From: Bos javanicus
Lineage: Eukaryota > Chordata > Mammalia > Artiodactyla > Bovidae
Reading direction: 5' to 3'
Length of the DNA: 64,000 nt
Assembly: GCF_032452875.1 (NCBI RefSeq)
Contig: NC_083877.1
Span: 51,013,724-51,077,723 of the forward strand
How positions within the stretch are numbered: position 1 is the first letter of the stretch; each line of letters begins with the position of its first letter. This document shows, in pieces, positions 42,880-54,700 of the stretch. The position numbers and the translations under genes are program-made. The notes beneath the pieces were generated by a model, which made no database searches, was not told the DNA's origin, and was given only the letters and a program-made list of their open reading frames with translations.

Positions 42880-43520
42880 CCATTACTTCATGGGAAATAG
42901 ATGGGGAAACAGTAGAAACAGTGTCAGACTTTATTTTGGGGGGCTCCAAAATCACTGCAGATGGTGATTGCAGCCATGAAATTAAAAGACGCTTACTCCT
43001 TGGAAGGAAAGTTATGACCAACCTAGACAGCATATTCAAAAGCAGAGACATTACTTTGCCAACAAAGGTCCGTCTAGTCAAGACTATGGTTTTTCCAGTC
43101 ATGTATGGATGTGAGAGTTGGATTGTGAAAAAAGCTGAGCACCGAAGAATTGATGCTTTTAAACTGTGGTGTTGGAGAAGACTCCTGAGAGTCCCTTGGA
43201 CTGCAAGGAGATCCAGCCAGTCCATTCTAAAGGAGATCAGTCCTGGGTGTTCTTTGGAAGGACTGATGCTAAAGCTGAAACTCCAGTACTTTGGCCACCT
43301 CATGCGAAGAGTTGACTCATTGGAAAAGACTCTGATGCTGGGAGGGATTGGGGGCAGGAGGAGAAGGGAACGACAGAAGGTGAGATGGCATCACCGACTC
43401 GATGGACGTGAGTTTGAGTGAACTCTGGGAGTTGGTAATGGACAGGGAGGCCTGGCGTGCTGCAATTCACGGGGTCGCAAAAAGTCGGACATGACTGAGC
43501 GACTGAACTGAACTGAACTG
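42880..43520 (+). mobile_element. BovB-derived 3' fragment with duplications
   Basis: It starts at CATTACTTCATGGGAAATAG and ends CTGAACTGAACTG. AATAGAAAGC is duplicated exactly at 42870-42879 and 43521-43530. A 198-residue open stretch is the BovB RT C-terminal region, not a host gene. It is the closest transposon to the MINDY2 promoter on its outer side. Confidence 0.92.
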
Positions 43521-44271
43521 AATAGAAAGCTTCTTTAGAATATTGAATTTAGGAGTTTTGTGTGTTTTTGGTCTCCATGTCAGTCCATAAGCAATAAATA
43601 CTATCGTTCAAATTAGAATCTTTCCCTGAAAAAGAATTGCAAATGTTAACAGATTAAGATATATGTTGCTGGATTAAGCACTTTACAGTATTTAAGATCA
43701 TTAAGTACAAGTGAGAATATTACAGATTTCGGGAAATTCAGAAGTTAGCATGCTGCCTTGATTATAAAAAGGATATTTATAAAAGTGTATTACATGAAAA
43801 AATTAAATGGATGAATCATTTTTACAGGCCAGAAACCACAGTAGAGCTAAAAATCTTGAAAGTGCATCTCAAATAATGACCATTCACCATTTTTCAAAAA
43901 TGCTACTTAAACCTTCTTGCTCTTGTAGTTTTTATTAGTATATGTTTCAAATGTTCACATGCATAGTTTAATAGCTTATCTATAATAAAAACAGAATCAG
44001 TTTTTATTCATAGCAATTATATAAATCAAGATGACCAAATATATATATTTATTTAAGTTTGTGAAAATGTGCATAGTATTTTCTAAGAGAGGTGGCGAGT
44101 AGCATCTAGGGAGAATTGTCAGAAGATACTAAACTGGAAAATATCCCATTCTTTTTTGCTTATTTGCATCTCTAGTTAAAATGGATCATTTAAAAAACAA
44201 ACTGGTTATTAATCCATAATTTTTTATTTTTTTTTCAGGGTTACAGATGTAATAGCCTTAAAAGTCAAATG

Positions 44272-44494
44272 TTGTTGTTATTTAGTTATTTTAGTCTTTA
44301 AGTCCTGTCCCACATTTTATGACCCCATGGGCTGTTTTATAGCCCACCAGGTTCCTCTGTCCATGGTATTTCCCAGCAAGAATACTGGTGGTGTCATTTC
44401 CTTCTCTAGAGGATCCTCCCAACTCCGGGGTGGAACCCACATCTCCTACATTGGTGGGCAGGTTCTTTATCATTGAGCCACCAGGGAAACCCAA
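44272..44494 (-). mobile_element. Bov-tA SINE
   Basis: GTTGTTGTTATTTAGTTATT, TTATGACCCCATGGGCTG, CTAGAGGATCCTCCC and TTGAGCCACCAGGGAAACCC. Confidence 0.85.
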
Positions 44495-44892
44495 AAGTCA
44501 GATAGTTTATGTAAAAAATCAGTTACTGCTCTATCCCTCCACACTGATGGAGTCCCGTTCAACTCCTAGATGTCTTTAGCTCCTTATCCCCATATTTCTG
44601 AGTAACATGATTACACTCTGATGTCTTCATTTAAAAGTTGTAGATATTGTTTATTGATTTAGTCCTATAAAGATGAGGATTTAGGTTTTTTTTTTCATAC
44701 CATTTTTTCCTCCTTTTGCTCCAACCTCCCAATTTTTTTCAAAACTTTGATCAAAGTACTCAAAATGTAAAGCATTAGATTTATTCACCGCAAAATCAGG
44801 TATTTTACTGTGACTCTACTTTTTTTGCTAAAGTTTTGTTTTCCCTGGAATTAACAATTGCCTTATCATTTTGTTGCTTGGCTTTAAAACTC

Positions 44893-45440
44893 TTCAGTTC
44901 AGTTCAGTTCAGTCAGTCAGTCGTGTCCAACTCTTTGCGACCCCATGAATCGCAGCACACCAGGCCTCCCTGTCCATCACCAACTCCGGAGTTCACTCAG
45001 ACTCACGTCCATCGAGTCAGTGATGCCATCCAGCCATCTCATCCTCTGTCATCCCCTTCTCCTCCTGCCCCCAATCCCTCCCAGCATCAGAGTCTTTTCC
45101 AGTGAGTCAACTCTTATCTCCAGTAGCATATTGGGCACCTAATGTCCTGGGGAGTTCCTCTTTCAGTATCCTATCATTTTGCCTTTTCATACTGTTCATG
45201 GGATTCTCAAGGCAAGAATACTGAAATGGTTTGCCATTCCCTCCTCCAGTGGACCACATTCTGTCAGATCTCTCCACCATGACCCGCCCGTCTTGGGTTG
45301 CCCCACGGGCATGGCTTAGTTTCATTGAGTTAGACAAAGCTGTGGTCCTAGTGTGATTAGATTGACTAGTTTTCTGTGATTATGGTTTCAGTGTGTCTGC
45401 CCTCTGATGCCCTCTTGCAACACCTACCGTCTTACTTGGG
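44893..45440 (-). mobile_element. Internally deleted BovB, both ends kept
   Basis: The left part, to 45115, is the last 220 or so bases of BovB (repeated TTCAG, then AGTCGTGTCCAACTC ... GTGAGTCAACTCTT). It joins directly to the BovB 5' region (CTCCAGTAGCATATTGGGCA ... GTCTGCCCTCTGATGCCCTC), ending near 45440. About 2.9 kb covering endonuclease and RT is absent. It could only have moved with enzymes supplied by an intact BovB, if it moved at all. Confidence 0.85.
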
Positions 45441-45559
45441 CTTACCACTAACTCAGCCAGACTTACCAGTACTGTCAACCATATCATGTTATTTCTCAGA
45501 CCCATTTTAATCTTGTGTACATCTCTCCTGAACACTCACTTCTGCTCTGATCTGGACTT

Positions 45560-46260
45560 GTTGTTTTATAGGCCTGCTGAGCAGCTGTCATCCTGGGATT
45601 TCTTTTTTCTGTTGTTTTAGGAATTGCTTCTTCCTCTCTTCTATGTTGAGTCCTTTCTTTCTTGGATCTCCTGTCTTCCTGTTTCCTTGATTTGGTGGAA
45701 TATATTCTCAGTTTCCTGAGAAAGAGTGCATAAGAAGCATATTTTTGTAGGTCATATTTGTCTGAAAATAGCTAGACCTTTATTCTACCTTTATATCATA
45801 TAGTTTGGCTGGAATATAAAACTCAGCATTGGAGATACTTTTTATTCATTTTAGTTGTTGAGAAACTGTCTTCTAGCTTCCAGGTGATTATAGAGTAGTC
45901 TGATACTATTAGATTCTGAAACCTCTGTATATAATCTATTTCTTCTCTCTGACGTTTATTTGATCTCTTTCTTCTTGGTGTTCCACCATTTCAGTATTTG
46001 ATATACCTCTGGGTGGGTCTTGCTTTATTCATTGCACTGGGTATTTGGTGATCACATTCAATGTAGAGACACATCCTTTAGGTCTGGGAAATGTCTTTTT
46101 CCTTTTTTTTATAAATCTTATCTTTTCTCTAATTGTATTTATCTTTTTGTTCTGCTTTCTAAGAGATTTACTCAAATTTATCTTTCAATTCTTTTTGATC
46201 CATTACTTATTGACACTATTGTATATTTAATGTCTAAGAGCTCCTTCTAGTTCATGTCTT
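45560..46260. mobile_element. Ancient repeat, probably L1M-like
   Basis: TTCTAGCTTCCAGGTGATTAT, GGTGGGTCTTGCTTTATTCA, TTTAGGTCTGGGAAATGTC and TCTAAGAGATTTACTCAAAT resemble a widespread old mammalian repeat (antisense L1M-like). Family assignment is tentative. No gene is visible. Confidence 0.35.
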
Positions 46261-46362
46261 AGAATACTGATCATAATTTTTAATATATCCTTTATATTTT
46301 TCAAAGGATGTTTGAACCATATGCTATAAAATAGTATCATTTAGTTAGTATGGAGTTATTGG

Positions 46363-46422
46363 TAGTGCCAGAGAGTGTGAGATATAGGGATATAGTGCCA
46401 GAGAGTGTGAGATATAGTGTAA
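46363..46422. repeat. 30-bp tandem duplication
   Basis: TAGTGCCAGAGAGTGTGAGA recurs with a period of 30 bases, at 46363 and 46393; the two units are nearly identical. Confidence 0.9.
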
Positions 46423-46689
46423 AACATTGGTTTTATTCTTTAGGAGAGCAAAATCTACTTTGAGAAGTAAGACATTCACGTGAATTGGTCATTAAGAATA
46501 CAAGTTAATTAATAGTTAATACTGAAGGAGTGGTATAAGCAGTAACTTAAAAAGATTCAGATAAGAAAAAACATCTTGTAGTGTGAGATAATGAAGGAGT
46601 AATTAAACTACACTCTCCTGATTAAAATCACAGGCTGATTATTACTTCAGCCTTAAGAAATCTAAAAAATATATCTCTTACTCTCAAAA

Positions 46690-47015
46690 TAATAGTTTTT
46701 TTCTTTTTAAATTAATTTTCATTGGAGTATAATTGCTTTACAATATTGTGTTAATATCTGCTATACAGCAAAGTGAATCAGCTATACATATACATATATC
46801 CTGTCTTTTTTGGATTTCCTTCCCTATTAAGTCACCACAGAGCACTGAGTAGAGTTTCCCTGTGCTATGCAGTAGTTTCTTATTATTTATCTATTTTATA
46901 CATAGTAGTATAAATATATCAATCTCAATCTCCCAATTAATCTCACCTCTCTTCCTTTCCCCCTTGGTATCCATATGTTTGTTCTCCACGTCTGTGTCTT
47001 TATTCCTGCTTGGGA
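46690..47015 (-). mobile_element. L1 3' end, antisense
   Basis: TTTTCATTGGAGTATAATTG, CTATACAGCAAAGTGAATCA, GTTTCCCTGTGCTATGCAGT and CCATATGTTTGTTCTCCACG are antisense ungulate L1 3' UTR. Confidence 0.8.
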
Positions 47016-48149
47016 AATAAATTCATCTTTATCATCAGAATGATAATTCTTTTAAAATTATCTGTTTTTCATAGTTAGATTATGGCTTTTCTAGCTACCA
47101 TAACAGAAAAAATTGATGCTATATCTGGCTTTTACCCACATTTATTTACTATTATTTCATCTGTCAAGTCTTGCTGATATTGTATACCCCTTTACTAGTT
47201 CATTTATGTATAGCCACTTTCTTACTGAGTCCTTATCATTTTTCTACTAGAATCTAGCAGCATTTTAGTTATTCCCCAGTCTATGATTGTGTCTTCCTCA
47301 CCTTATCCTGCATAAACCTATCAGAGCTATAGTTTAAACATCTTGGTTTTATTTTGTGGATTCTACTAAAAATAATGCAGTGGTTCTTTATTGTTAGTTG
47401 AGTCAAAATTGGCTATGATTACTGCACAGGTACAAGACATGTATACCTTTGCTCCTCTTAGCATTTTACACAAGACAGAGTGATAAAATTCTGAGTTAAA
47501 TTCAAGGGTTTCCATGTAATTCAAATTGCCCTGGCTCTGGCCCTCAAGTGACTATGCAGAAATTCCAGCCTCCTGTAAAGTACATCCCCTATTTAATTAT
47601 TTCTGAGAGCCCCCATGAGGAGTCCCACACCTGTTCAGAAACAAATCCAATCCTATGATATTCTACCAGGTGCTGCTTCTACTACATGCTGTTTCACCAG
47701 ATGCTAGTCTGTTCTGGTGGTGTTAAAGATGCATGATGGTGACCGGAGGGAAGTGACCTTCTTTTCCCTTTTATTGTAGCTCTAATGTGCTACAGCATTA
47801 ATAAAACTTCTCTCAATTTTACTTATGTAGACTTTTTAAAAAGTGGGACCTAAATATGAGTCCAGATAGGTTTCACCAGGAGTGAATTAAAGGAATATAG
47901 TCCATCACCTTCAATTCAGAATCCTTGTTCCCTTGGTATTACACCAGATGTTAAGGTTTGTTTTTGTTTTTTTTTTTTAATTCCCTACACACCAGCTCCT
48001 TCTTGGTGTACAATTCTAGCCCACTTCCCTTGCCTAGTGCACCTTGTTCCTCTGTGATCAAAACTCTTCTGTCTCATGAGAAAGGGGCTTTGGAAGTGGC
48101 TCTGTTCATCTAGTTCATTTTTTTTTAATTGAATCAAGTCTATCTCCTG

Positions 48150-48368
48150 GTCTCCCTGATGGCTCAGCAGTAAAGAACCTGTCTGCAATGCAGGAGATAC
48201 AGAAGACACAGGTTGGATCCCAGGGTTCCAGAGCCCCTGGAAAAGAAATAGGCAACCCACTCCAGTATTCTTGCCTGGGAAATCCCATGAACAGAGGAGT
48301 TGGGCAGGTACAGCCCATAGGGTTGCAGAGTCCGACATAACTGAGCGACTGAGCGTGCATGCACACAT
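48150..48368 (+). mobile_element. Bov-tA SINE
   Basis: CTCCCTGATGGCTCAGCAGT with a tRNA head, GAAATAGGCAACCCACTCC, ending AACTGAGCGACTGAGCGTGC. Confidence 0.85.
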
Positions 48369-48507
48369 ATCTCATGCCTTAGGACTTCTCTCCTCAAACT
48401 TCTACCCTGTCAACCCAACAATTTACCTGATCTCTCTCAATTCTAATATGATTGTTCCCAAAATCTGGTTTGGGGATTAGCAGTATCAACATCACTTGGA
48501 TTCCTGT

Positions 48508-50707
48508 TCAGTCCAGTTCAGTCACTCAGTCGTACCCGACTCTTTGCAACCCCATGAATCGCAGCACGCCAGGCCTCCCTACAATCACCAACTCCTGGAG
48601 TTCACCCAAACCCATGTCCATCGAGTCAGTGATGCGATCCAACCATCGCATCCTCTCTCGTCCCCTTCTCCTCCTGCCCCTAATCTTTCCCAGCATCAGG
48701 GTCTTTTCCAATGAGTCAGCTCTTCACATCAGGTGGCCAAAATATTGGAGTTTCAGCTTCAACATCAGTCCTGCCAATGAACGCCCAGGACTGATCTGCT
48801 TTAGGATGGAGTGGTTCGATCTCCTTGCAGTCCAAGGGACTCTCAATAGTCTTCTCCAACACCACAGTTCAAAAGCATCAACTCTTTGGCGCTCAGTTTT
48901 CTTTATACTCCAACTATAGTCCAAAAACCATAGCCTTGGCTATGGTCCAAAAACCATAGCCTTTGGCTATAGTTCAAAAACCATAGCCTTGACTAGACAG
49001 ACATTTGTTGACAAAGTAATGTCTCTGCTTTTCAATAAGCTGTCCAACTTGGTCATAACAGTCCTTCCAAGGAGTGTCTCTTAATTTCATGGCTGCAGTC
49101 ACCATTTGCAGTGATTTTGGAGCCCGCACAAAAATAAAGTCAGCCACTGTTTCCATTGATTCCCCATCTATTTGCCATGAAGTGATGGGACCAGATGCCA
49201 TAATCTTAGTTTTCTGAATATTGAGCCTTAAACCAACTTTTTCACTCTCCTCTTTCACTTTCATCAAGAGGCTTTTTAGTTCTTCACTTTCTGCCGTAAG
49301 GGTGGTATCATCTGCGTATCTGAGTTTATTGATATTTCTCCCGGCAATCTTGATTCCAGCTTGTGCTTCATCTAGCCCAGCGTTTCTCATGATGTACTCT
49401 GAATATAAGTTAAATAATCAGGGTGACAATATACAGCCTTGATGTACTCCTTTTCCTATTTGGAACCAGTCTGTTGTTCCACGTCCAGTTCTAACTGTTG
49501 CTTCCTGACCTGCATACAGGTTTCTCAAGAGGCAGGTCAGGTGGTCTGGTATTCCCATCTCTTTCAGAATTTTCCACAGTTTATTGTGATCCACACAGTC
49601 AAAGGCTTTGGCATAGTCAATAAAGCTGAAATAGATGTTTTTCTGGAAATTTCTTGCTTTTTCCATGATCCAGCAGATGTTGGCAATTTGATCTCTGTCT
49701 AAAAACAGCTTGAACATCTGGAAGTTCACAGTTCACTTATTGCTGAAGCCAGGCTTGGAGAATTTTAAGCATTACTTTACTAGTGTGTGAGATGAGTGCA
49801 ATTGTGCGGTAGTTTGAGCATTCTTTGGCATTGCCTTTCTTTGGGATTGGAATGAAAACTGACCTTTTCCAGTCCTGTGGCCACTGCTGAGTTTTCCAAA
49901 TTTGCTGGCATATTGAGTGCAGCACTTTCACAGCATCATCTTTCAGAATTTGAAATAGCTCAACTGGAATTCCGTCACCTCTACTAGCTTTGTTTGTAGT
50001 GATGCTTTCTAAGGCCCACTTGACTTCACATTCCAGGATGTCTGGCTCTAGGTCAGTGATCACACCATCATGATTATCTGGGTCGTGAAGATCTTTTTTG
50101 TACAGTTCTTCTGTGTATTCTTGCTAACTCTTCTTAATATCTTCTGCTTCTGTTAGGTCCCTACCGTTTCTGTCCTTTATTGTGCCCATCTTTGCATAAA
50201 ATGTTCCCTTGGTATCTCTAATTTTCTTGAAGAGATCTCTAGTCTTTCCCATTCTATTGTTTTCCTCTATTTCTTTGCATTGATCGCTGAGGAAGACTTT
50301 CTTATCTCTGCTTGGTATTCTTTGGAACTCTACATTCAAATGGGTATATCTTTCCTTTTCCCCTTTGCTTTTTGCTTCCCTTCTTTTCACAGCTATTTGT
50401 AAGGCCTCCCCAGACAGCCATTTTGCTTTTTTGCATTTCTCTTTCTTGGGGATGGTCTTGATCCCTGTCTCCTGTACAATGTCACGAACTTCCATCCATA
50501 GTTCATCAGGCACTCTATCAGATCTAGTCCCTTAAGTCTATTTTTCACTTCCACTGTATAGTCATAAGGGATTTGATTTAGGTCATACCTGAATGGTCTA
50601 GTGGTTTTCTCCACTTTCTTCAATTTCAGTTTGAATTTGGCAATAAGGAGTTCATGATCTGAGCTACAGTCAGCTCCTGATCTTGTTTTTGCTGGTATAG
50701 AGCTTCT
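48508..50707 (-). mobile_element. BovB LINE, 5'-truncated
   Basis: On the minus strand it starts in the distal endonuclease region, then carries the linker (MPDELWMEVRDIVQETGIK), the RT (YADDT near 49310; DYAKAFDCVDHNKLW near 49600) and the 3' tail (TTCAGTCCAGTTCAGTCACT at the left). Several stops and frameshifts and a local triplication near 48915-48993 mark it as dead. It is inserted in MER5A-like sequence with at most a very short target duplication (TTCCTG/TTCTTG). Confidence 0.93.
48915..48993. repeat. Three tandem 26-27 bp units in BovB
   Basis: Units at 48915-48940, 48941-48967 and 48968-48993 all have the form TAT(A/G)GT(C/T)CAAAAACCATAGCC plus TTGGC. Other BovB copies in this window have this sequence once, so it expanded in this copy. 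Confidence 0.88.
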
Positions 50708-50729
50708 TGTTAAAAATGCAAATTCTCAG

Positions 50730-51035
50730 ACTTCCCTGGTGGTTCAGTGGTTAAGAAGCTACCTGCCAATACAGGGGACATGGTTTCCATCCCTGGTGGT
50801 CTGGGAAGAGTCCACATGCCATGGAGCAACTAAGCCCATGTGCTGCGACTGCTGAGCCCTGTTGCTGGAGCCTATGCTCCACAACAGGAGAAGCCACCAC
50901 AGTGAGAAGCCTGTGCCACTGCAAACTAGAGAGTAGCCCCTGCACTCCGCACCTACAGAAAAGTCTGCATGCAGCAACAAAGACTCAGCACAGCCAAAAA
51001 TAATAAATAAAAAAATTTTTTAAATAAATTCTCTA
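50730..51035 (+). mobile_element. CHR-type tRNA-Glu SINE, full length
   Basis: ACTTCCCTGGTGGTTCAGTG to GCAACAAAGACTCAGCACAG with an AATAAATAAA tail. AAATTCTC is duplicated on both sides. It is inserted in the MER5A-like relic. Confidence 0.87.
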
Positions 51036-51705
51036 TTTCCCCCCAGATTATAGAATCAAGGTGTAGACACCAGCAACAAGAGGTCAGTTTTAACAAGATC
51101 TCCAGGTGATTCTGGTACATGATAAAGTTTGAGAATTACTGTTGTAGCATTAGTGGGAGCCTCCCCTCCTCCTCCCTACTGCTAATAAATAAATCTCAGC
51201 AAGACAAAAATTTTCTAAGTTCATCTTCTACAGCCAGTGTTATTTTTTATTATTCTCCCAGAACTCCACACTGCTCTAAAGTTAATTTTTTGGCCATTTT
51301 TCTATATACTCTCCCTTGAGATATGTATGTAATCCCAGTTTCAAAATGCTCTTTTGCTCTTGTCTTTCCTCCATTTTTCATGTTAGTATCAGTCTGTTAC
51401 CCAGGCTTAAAACATTCAAATAGTTTTTAGTTTTCTCATGATCAAGTCCTATTTTTTTTTAACATAAATGCTTAAAGAAATAATTAACTCTGCCTTTTTT
51501 CTTTAGTACAAACCCAAAGCATATTCATTTTCCAAAAATTAGAAAACAAGCAAAAAGAGGAAAATAAAAAACACCCTTCATTGAATTATGTGGAATGAAA
51601 TGTTAGAAATAACACTAGTGATACTTTATTGTACATCTATTCTTCCCAAACTTTTCTAGGAGTCTGAACACGTACATATTTTTGTAAACAAGAATTAGAC
51701 TATTC

Positions 51706-54700
51706 TAGGCCAGGGGTGGCGGCCAGGAGGAGCAACCCCACGCCCGAGGCCAGGAGCAGCAGCCGGGAGGACCAACCCCACGTCCAAGGAGCAGTGGCTG
51801 TGCGGGCGCAGGAGGGCCTAGAGGAGCTATCCCACGTTGAAGGTCAGGAAGGGTGGCGGTGAGGAGACACCCCTCGTCCAAGGTAAGGAGCAGGGGCCGC
51901 GCTTTGCTGGAGCAGCCGTGAAGAGATATCCCACACCCAAGGTAAGAGAAACCAAAGTAAGACGGTAGGTGTTGCAAGAGGGCATCAGAGGGCAGACATA
52001 CTGAAACCATACTCACAGAAAACTAGTCAATCTAATCACACTAGGATCACAGCCTTGTCTAATTCAATGAAACTAAGCCATGCCCGTGGGGCAACCCAAG
52101 ACGGGCAGGTCATGGTGGAGAGATCTGACAGAATGTGGTACATGGGAGAAGAAAATGGCAAACCACTTCAGTATTCTTGCCTTGAGAACCCCATGAACAG
52201 TATGAAAAGGCAAAATGATAGGATACTGAATGAGGAACTCCCCAGGTCAGTAGGTGCCCAATATGCTATGGAGATCAGTGGAGAAGTAACTCCAGAGAGA
52301 ATGAAGGGATGGAGCCAAAGCAAAAAAAATACCAACTGTGGATGTGACTGGTGATAGAAGCAAGGTCCAATGCTGTAAAGAACAATATTGCATAGGAACC
52401 TGGAATGTTAGGTCCATGAATCAAGGCAAATTGGTCAAACAAGAGATGGCAAGAGTGAATGTCAACATACTAGGAATCAGCAAACTAAAATGGACTGGAA
52501 TGGGTGAATTTAACTCAGATGACCATTATATCTACTACTGCGGGCAGGAATCCCTCAGAAGAAATAGAGTAGCCATCATGGTCAACAAAAGAGTCCAAAA
52601 TGAAGTACTTGGATGCAATCTCAAAAACGACAGAATGATCTCTGTTTGTTTCCAAGGCAAAGCATTCAATATCACGGTAATCCAAGTCTATGCCCCAACC
52701 AGTAACGCTGAAGAAGCTGAAGTTGAACGGTTCTACGAAGACCTACAAGACCTTTTAGAACTAACACCCCAAAAAGATGTCCTTTTCATTATAGGGGACT
52801 GGAATGCAAAAGTAGGAAGTCAAGAAACACCTGGAGTAACAGGCAAATTTGGCCTTGGAATACGGAATGAAGCAGGGCAAAGACTAATAGAGTTTTGCCA
52901 AGAAAATGCACTGGTCATAACAAACACCCTCTTCCAACAACACAAAAGAACACTCTACACATGGACATCACCAGATGGCCAACACCGAAATCAGATTGAT
53001 TATATTCTTTGCAGCCAAAGATGGAGAAGCTCTATACAGTCAACAAAAACAAGACCAGAGGCTGACTGTGGCTCAGATCATGAACTCCTTATTGCCAAAT
53101 TCAGACTGAAATTGAAGAAAGTAAGGAAAACCATTAGACCATTCAGGTATGACCTAAATCAAATCCCTTATGACTATACAGTGGACGTGAGAAATAGATT
53201 TAAGGGCCTAGATCTGATAGATAGAGTGCCTGATGAACTATGGACTGAGGTTTATGACATTGTACAGGAGACAGGGATTAAGACAATCCCCAAGAAAAAG
53301 AAATGCAAAAAAGCTAAATGGCTGTCTGGGGAGGCCTTACAAATAGCTGTGAAAAGAAGAGAAGCGAAAAGCAAAGAAGAAAAGGAAAGATATAAGCATC
53401 TGAATGAAGAGTTCCAAAGAATAGCAAGAAGAGATAAGAAAGCCTTCCTCAGGGATCAATGCAAAGAAATAGAGGAAAACAACAGAATGGGAAAGACTAG
53501 AGATCTCTTGGAGAAGGCAATGGCACTCCACTCCAGTACTCTTGCCTGGAAAATCCCATGGATGGAGGAGCCTGGTAGGCTGCAGTCCATGGGGTCGCTA
53601 AGAGTTGGGCACGACTTCACTTTCACTTTCACTTTTCACTTTTATGCATTGGAGAAGGAAATGGCAACCCACTCCAGTATTCTTGCCTGGAGAATCCCAG
53701 GGACAGAGGAGCCTAGTGGGCTGCTATCTATGGGGTCGCACAGAGTCAGACACGACTGAAACGACTTAGCAGCAGCAGCAGCAGAGATCTCACCAAGAAA
53801 ATTAGAGATACCAAGAGAACATTTCATGCAAAGATGGGCTCGATAAAGGACAGAAATGGTATGGACCTAACAGAAGCAAAAGATATTAAGAACAGGTGGC
53901 AAGAAAACACAGAAGAACTGTACAAAAAGATCTTCACAACCCAGATAATCACGATGGTGTGATCACTGACCTAGAGCCAGACATCCTGGAATGTGAAGTC
54001 AAGTGGGCCTTAGAAAGCATCACTACAAACAAAGCTAGTGGAGTAGATGGAATTCCAGTTGAGCTATTTCAAATCCTGAAAGATGATGCTGTGAAAGTAC
54101 TGCACTCAATATGCCAGCCAATTTGGAAACTCAGCAGTGGCCACAGGACTGGAAAAGGTCAGTTTTCATTCCAATCCCAAAGAAAGGCAATGCCAAAGAA
54201 TGCTCAAACTACCGCACAATTGCACTCATCTCACATGCTAGTAAGGTAATGCTCAAAATTCTCCAAGCCTGGCTTCAGCAATAAGTGAACTGTGAACTTC
54301 CAGATGTTCAAGCTGGTTTTAGAAAAGGCAGAGGAACCAGAGATCAAATTGCCAACATCCGCCGGCTCATGGAAAAAGCAAGAGAGTTCCAGAAAAACAT
54401 CTATTTCTGCTTTACTGACTATGCCAAAGCCTTTGACTGTGTGGATCACAATAAACTGTGGAAAATTCTGAAAGAGATGGGAATACCAGACTACCTTATT
54501 GCCTCTTGAGAAATCTGTATGCAGGTCAGGAAGCAAGAGTTAGAACTGGACATGGAACAACAGACTGGTTCCAAATAGGAAAAGGAGTACATCAAGGCTG
54601 TATACTGTCACCCTGCTTATCTAACTTATATGCAGAGTACATCATGAGAAATGCTGGACTGGAAGAAACACAAGCTGGAATCAAGATTTCCAGGAGAAAT

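Larger units (their letters stand above)
48470..51160 (-). mobile_element. MER5A-like hAT relic split by BovB and a SINE
   Basis: Three pieces read in order as antisense MER5A: about 48470-48507 (GTATCAACATCACTTGGATT), 50708-50729 (TTGTTAAAAATGCAAATTCT) and about 51036-51150 (TTTTAACAAGATCTCCAGGT, AAAGTTTGAGAATTACTG). A 2.2-kb BovB and a CHR SINE fill the two gaps. The element has no coding capacity. Confidence 0.65.

Noticed and set aside
42825..43421. 198-codon open frame near the MINDY2 promoter
   Set aside because: It is a BovB 3' fragment with its own 10-bp target duplication, not an exon.
52338..53759. 473-codon open frame as a host gene
   Set aside because: It is the endonuclease and linker of a BovB LINE, extended by read-through into an inserted Bov-A2 SINE.
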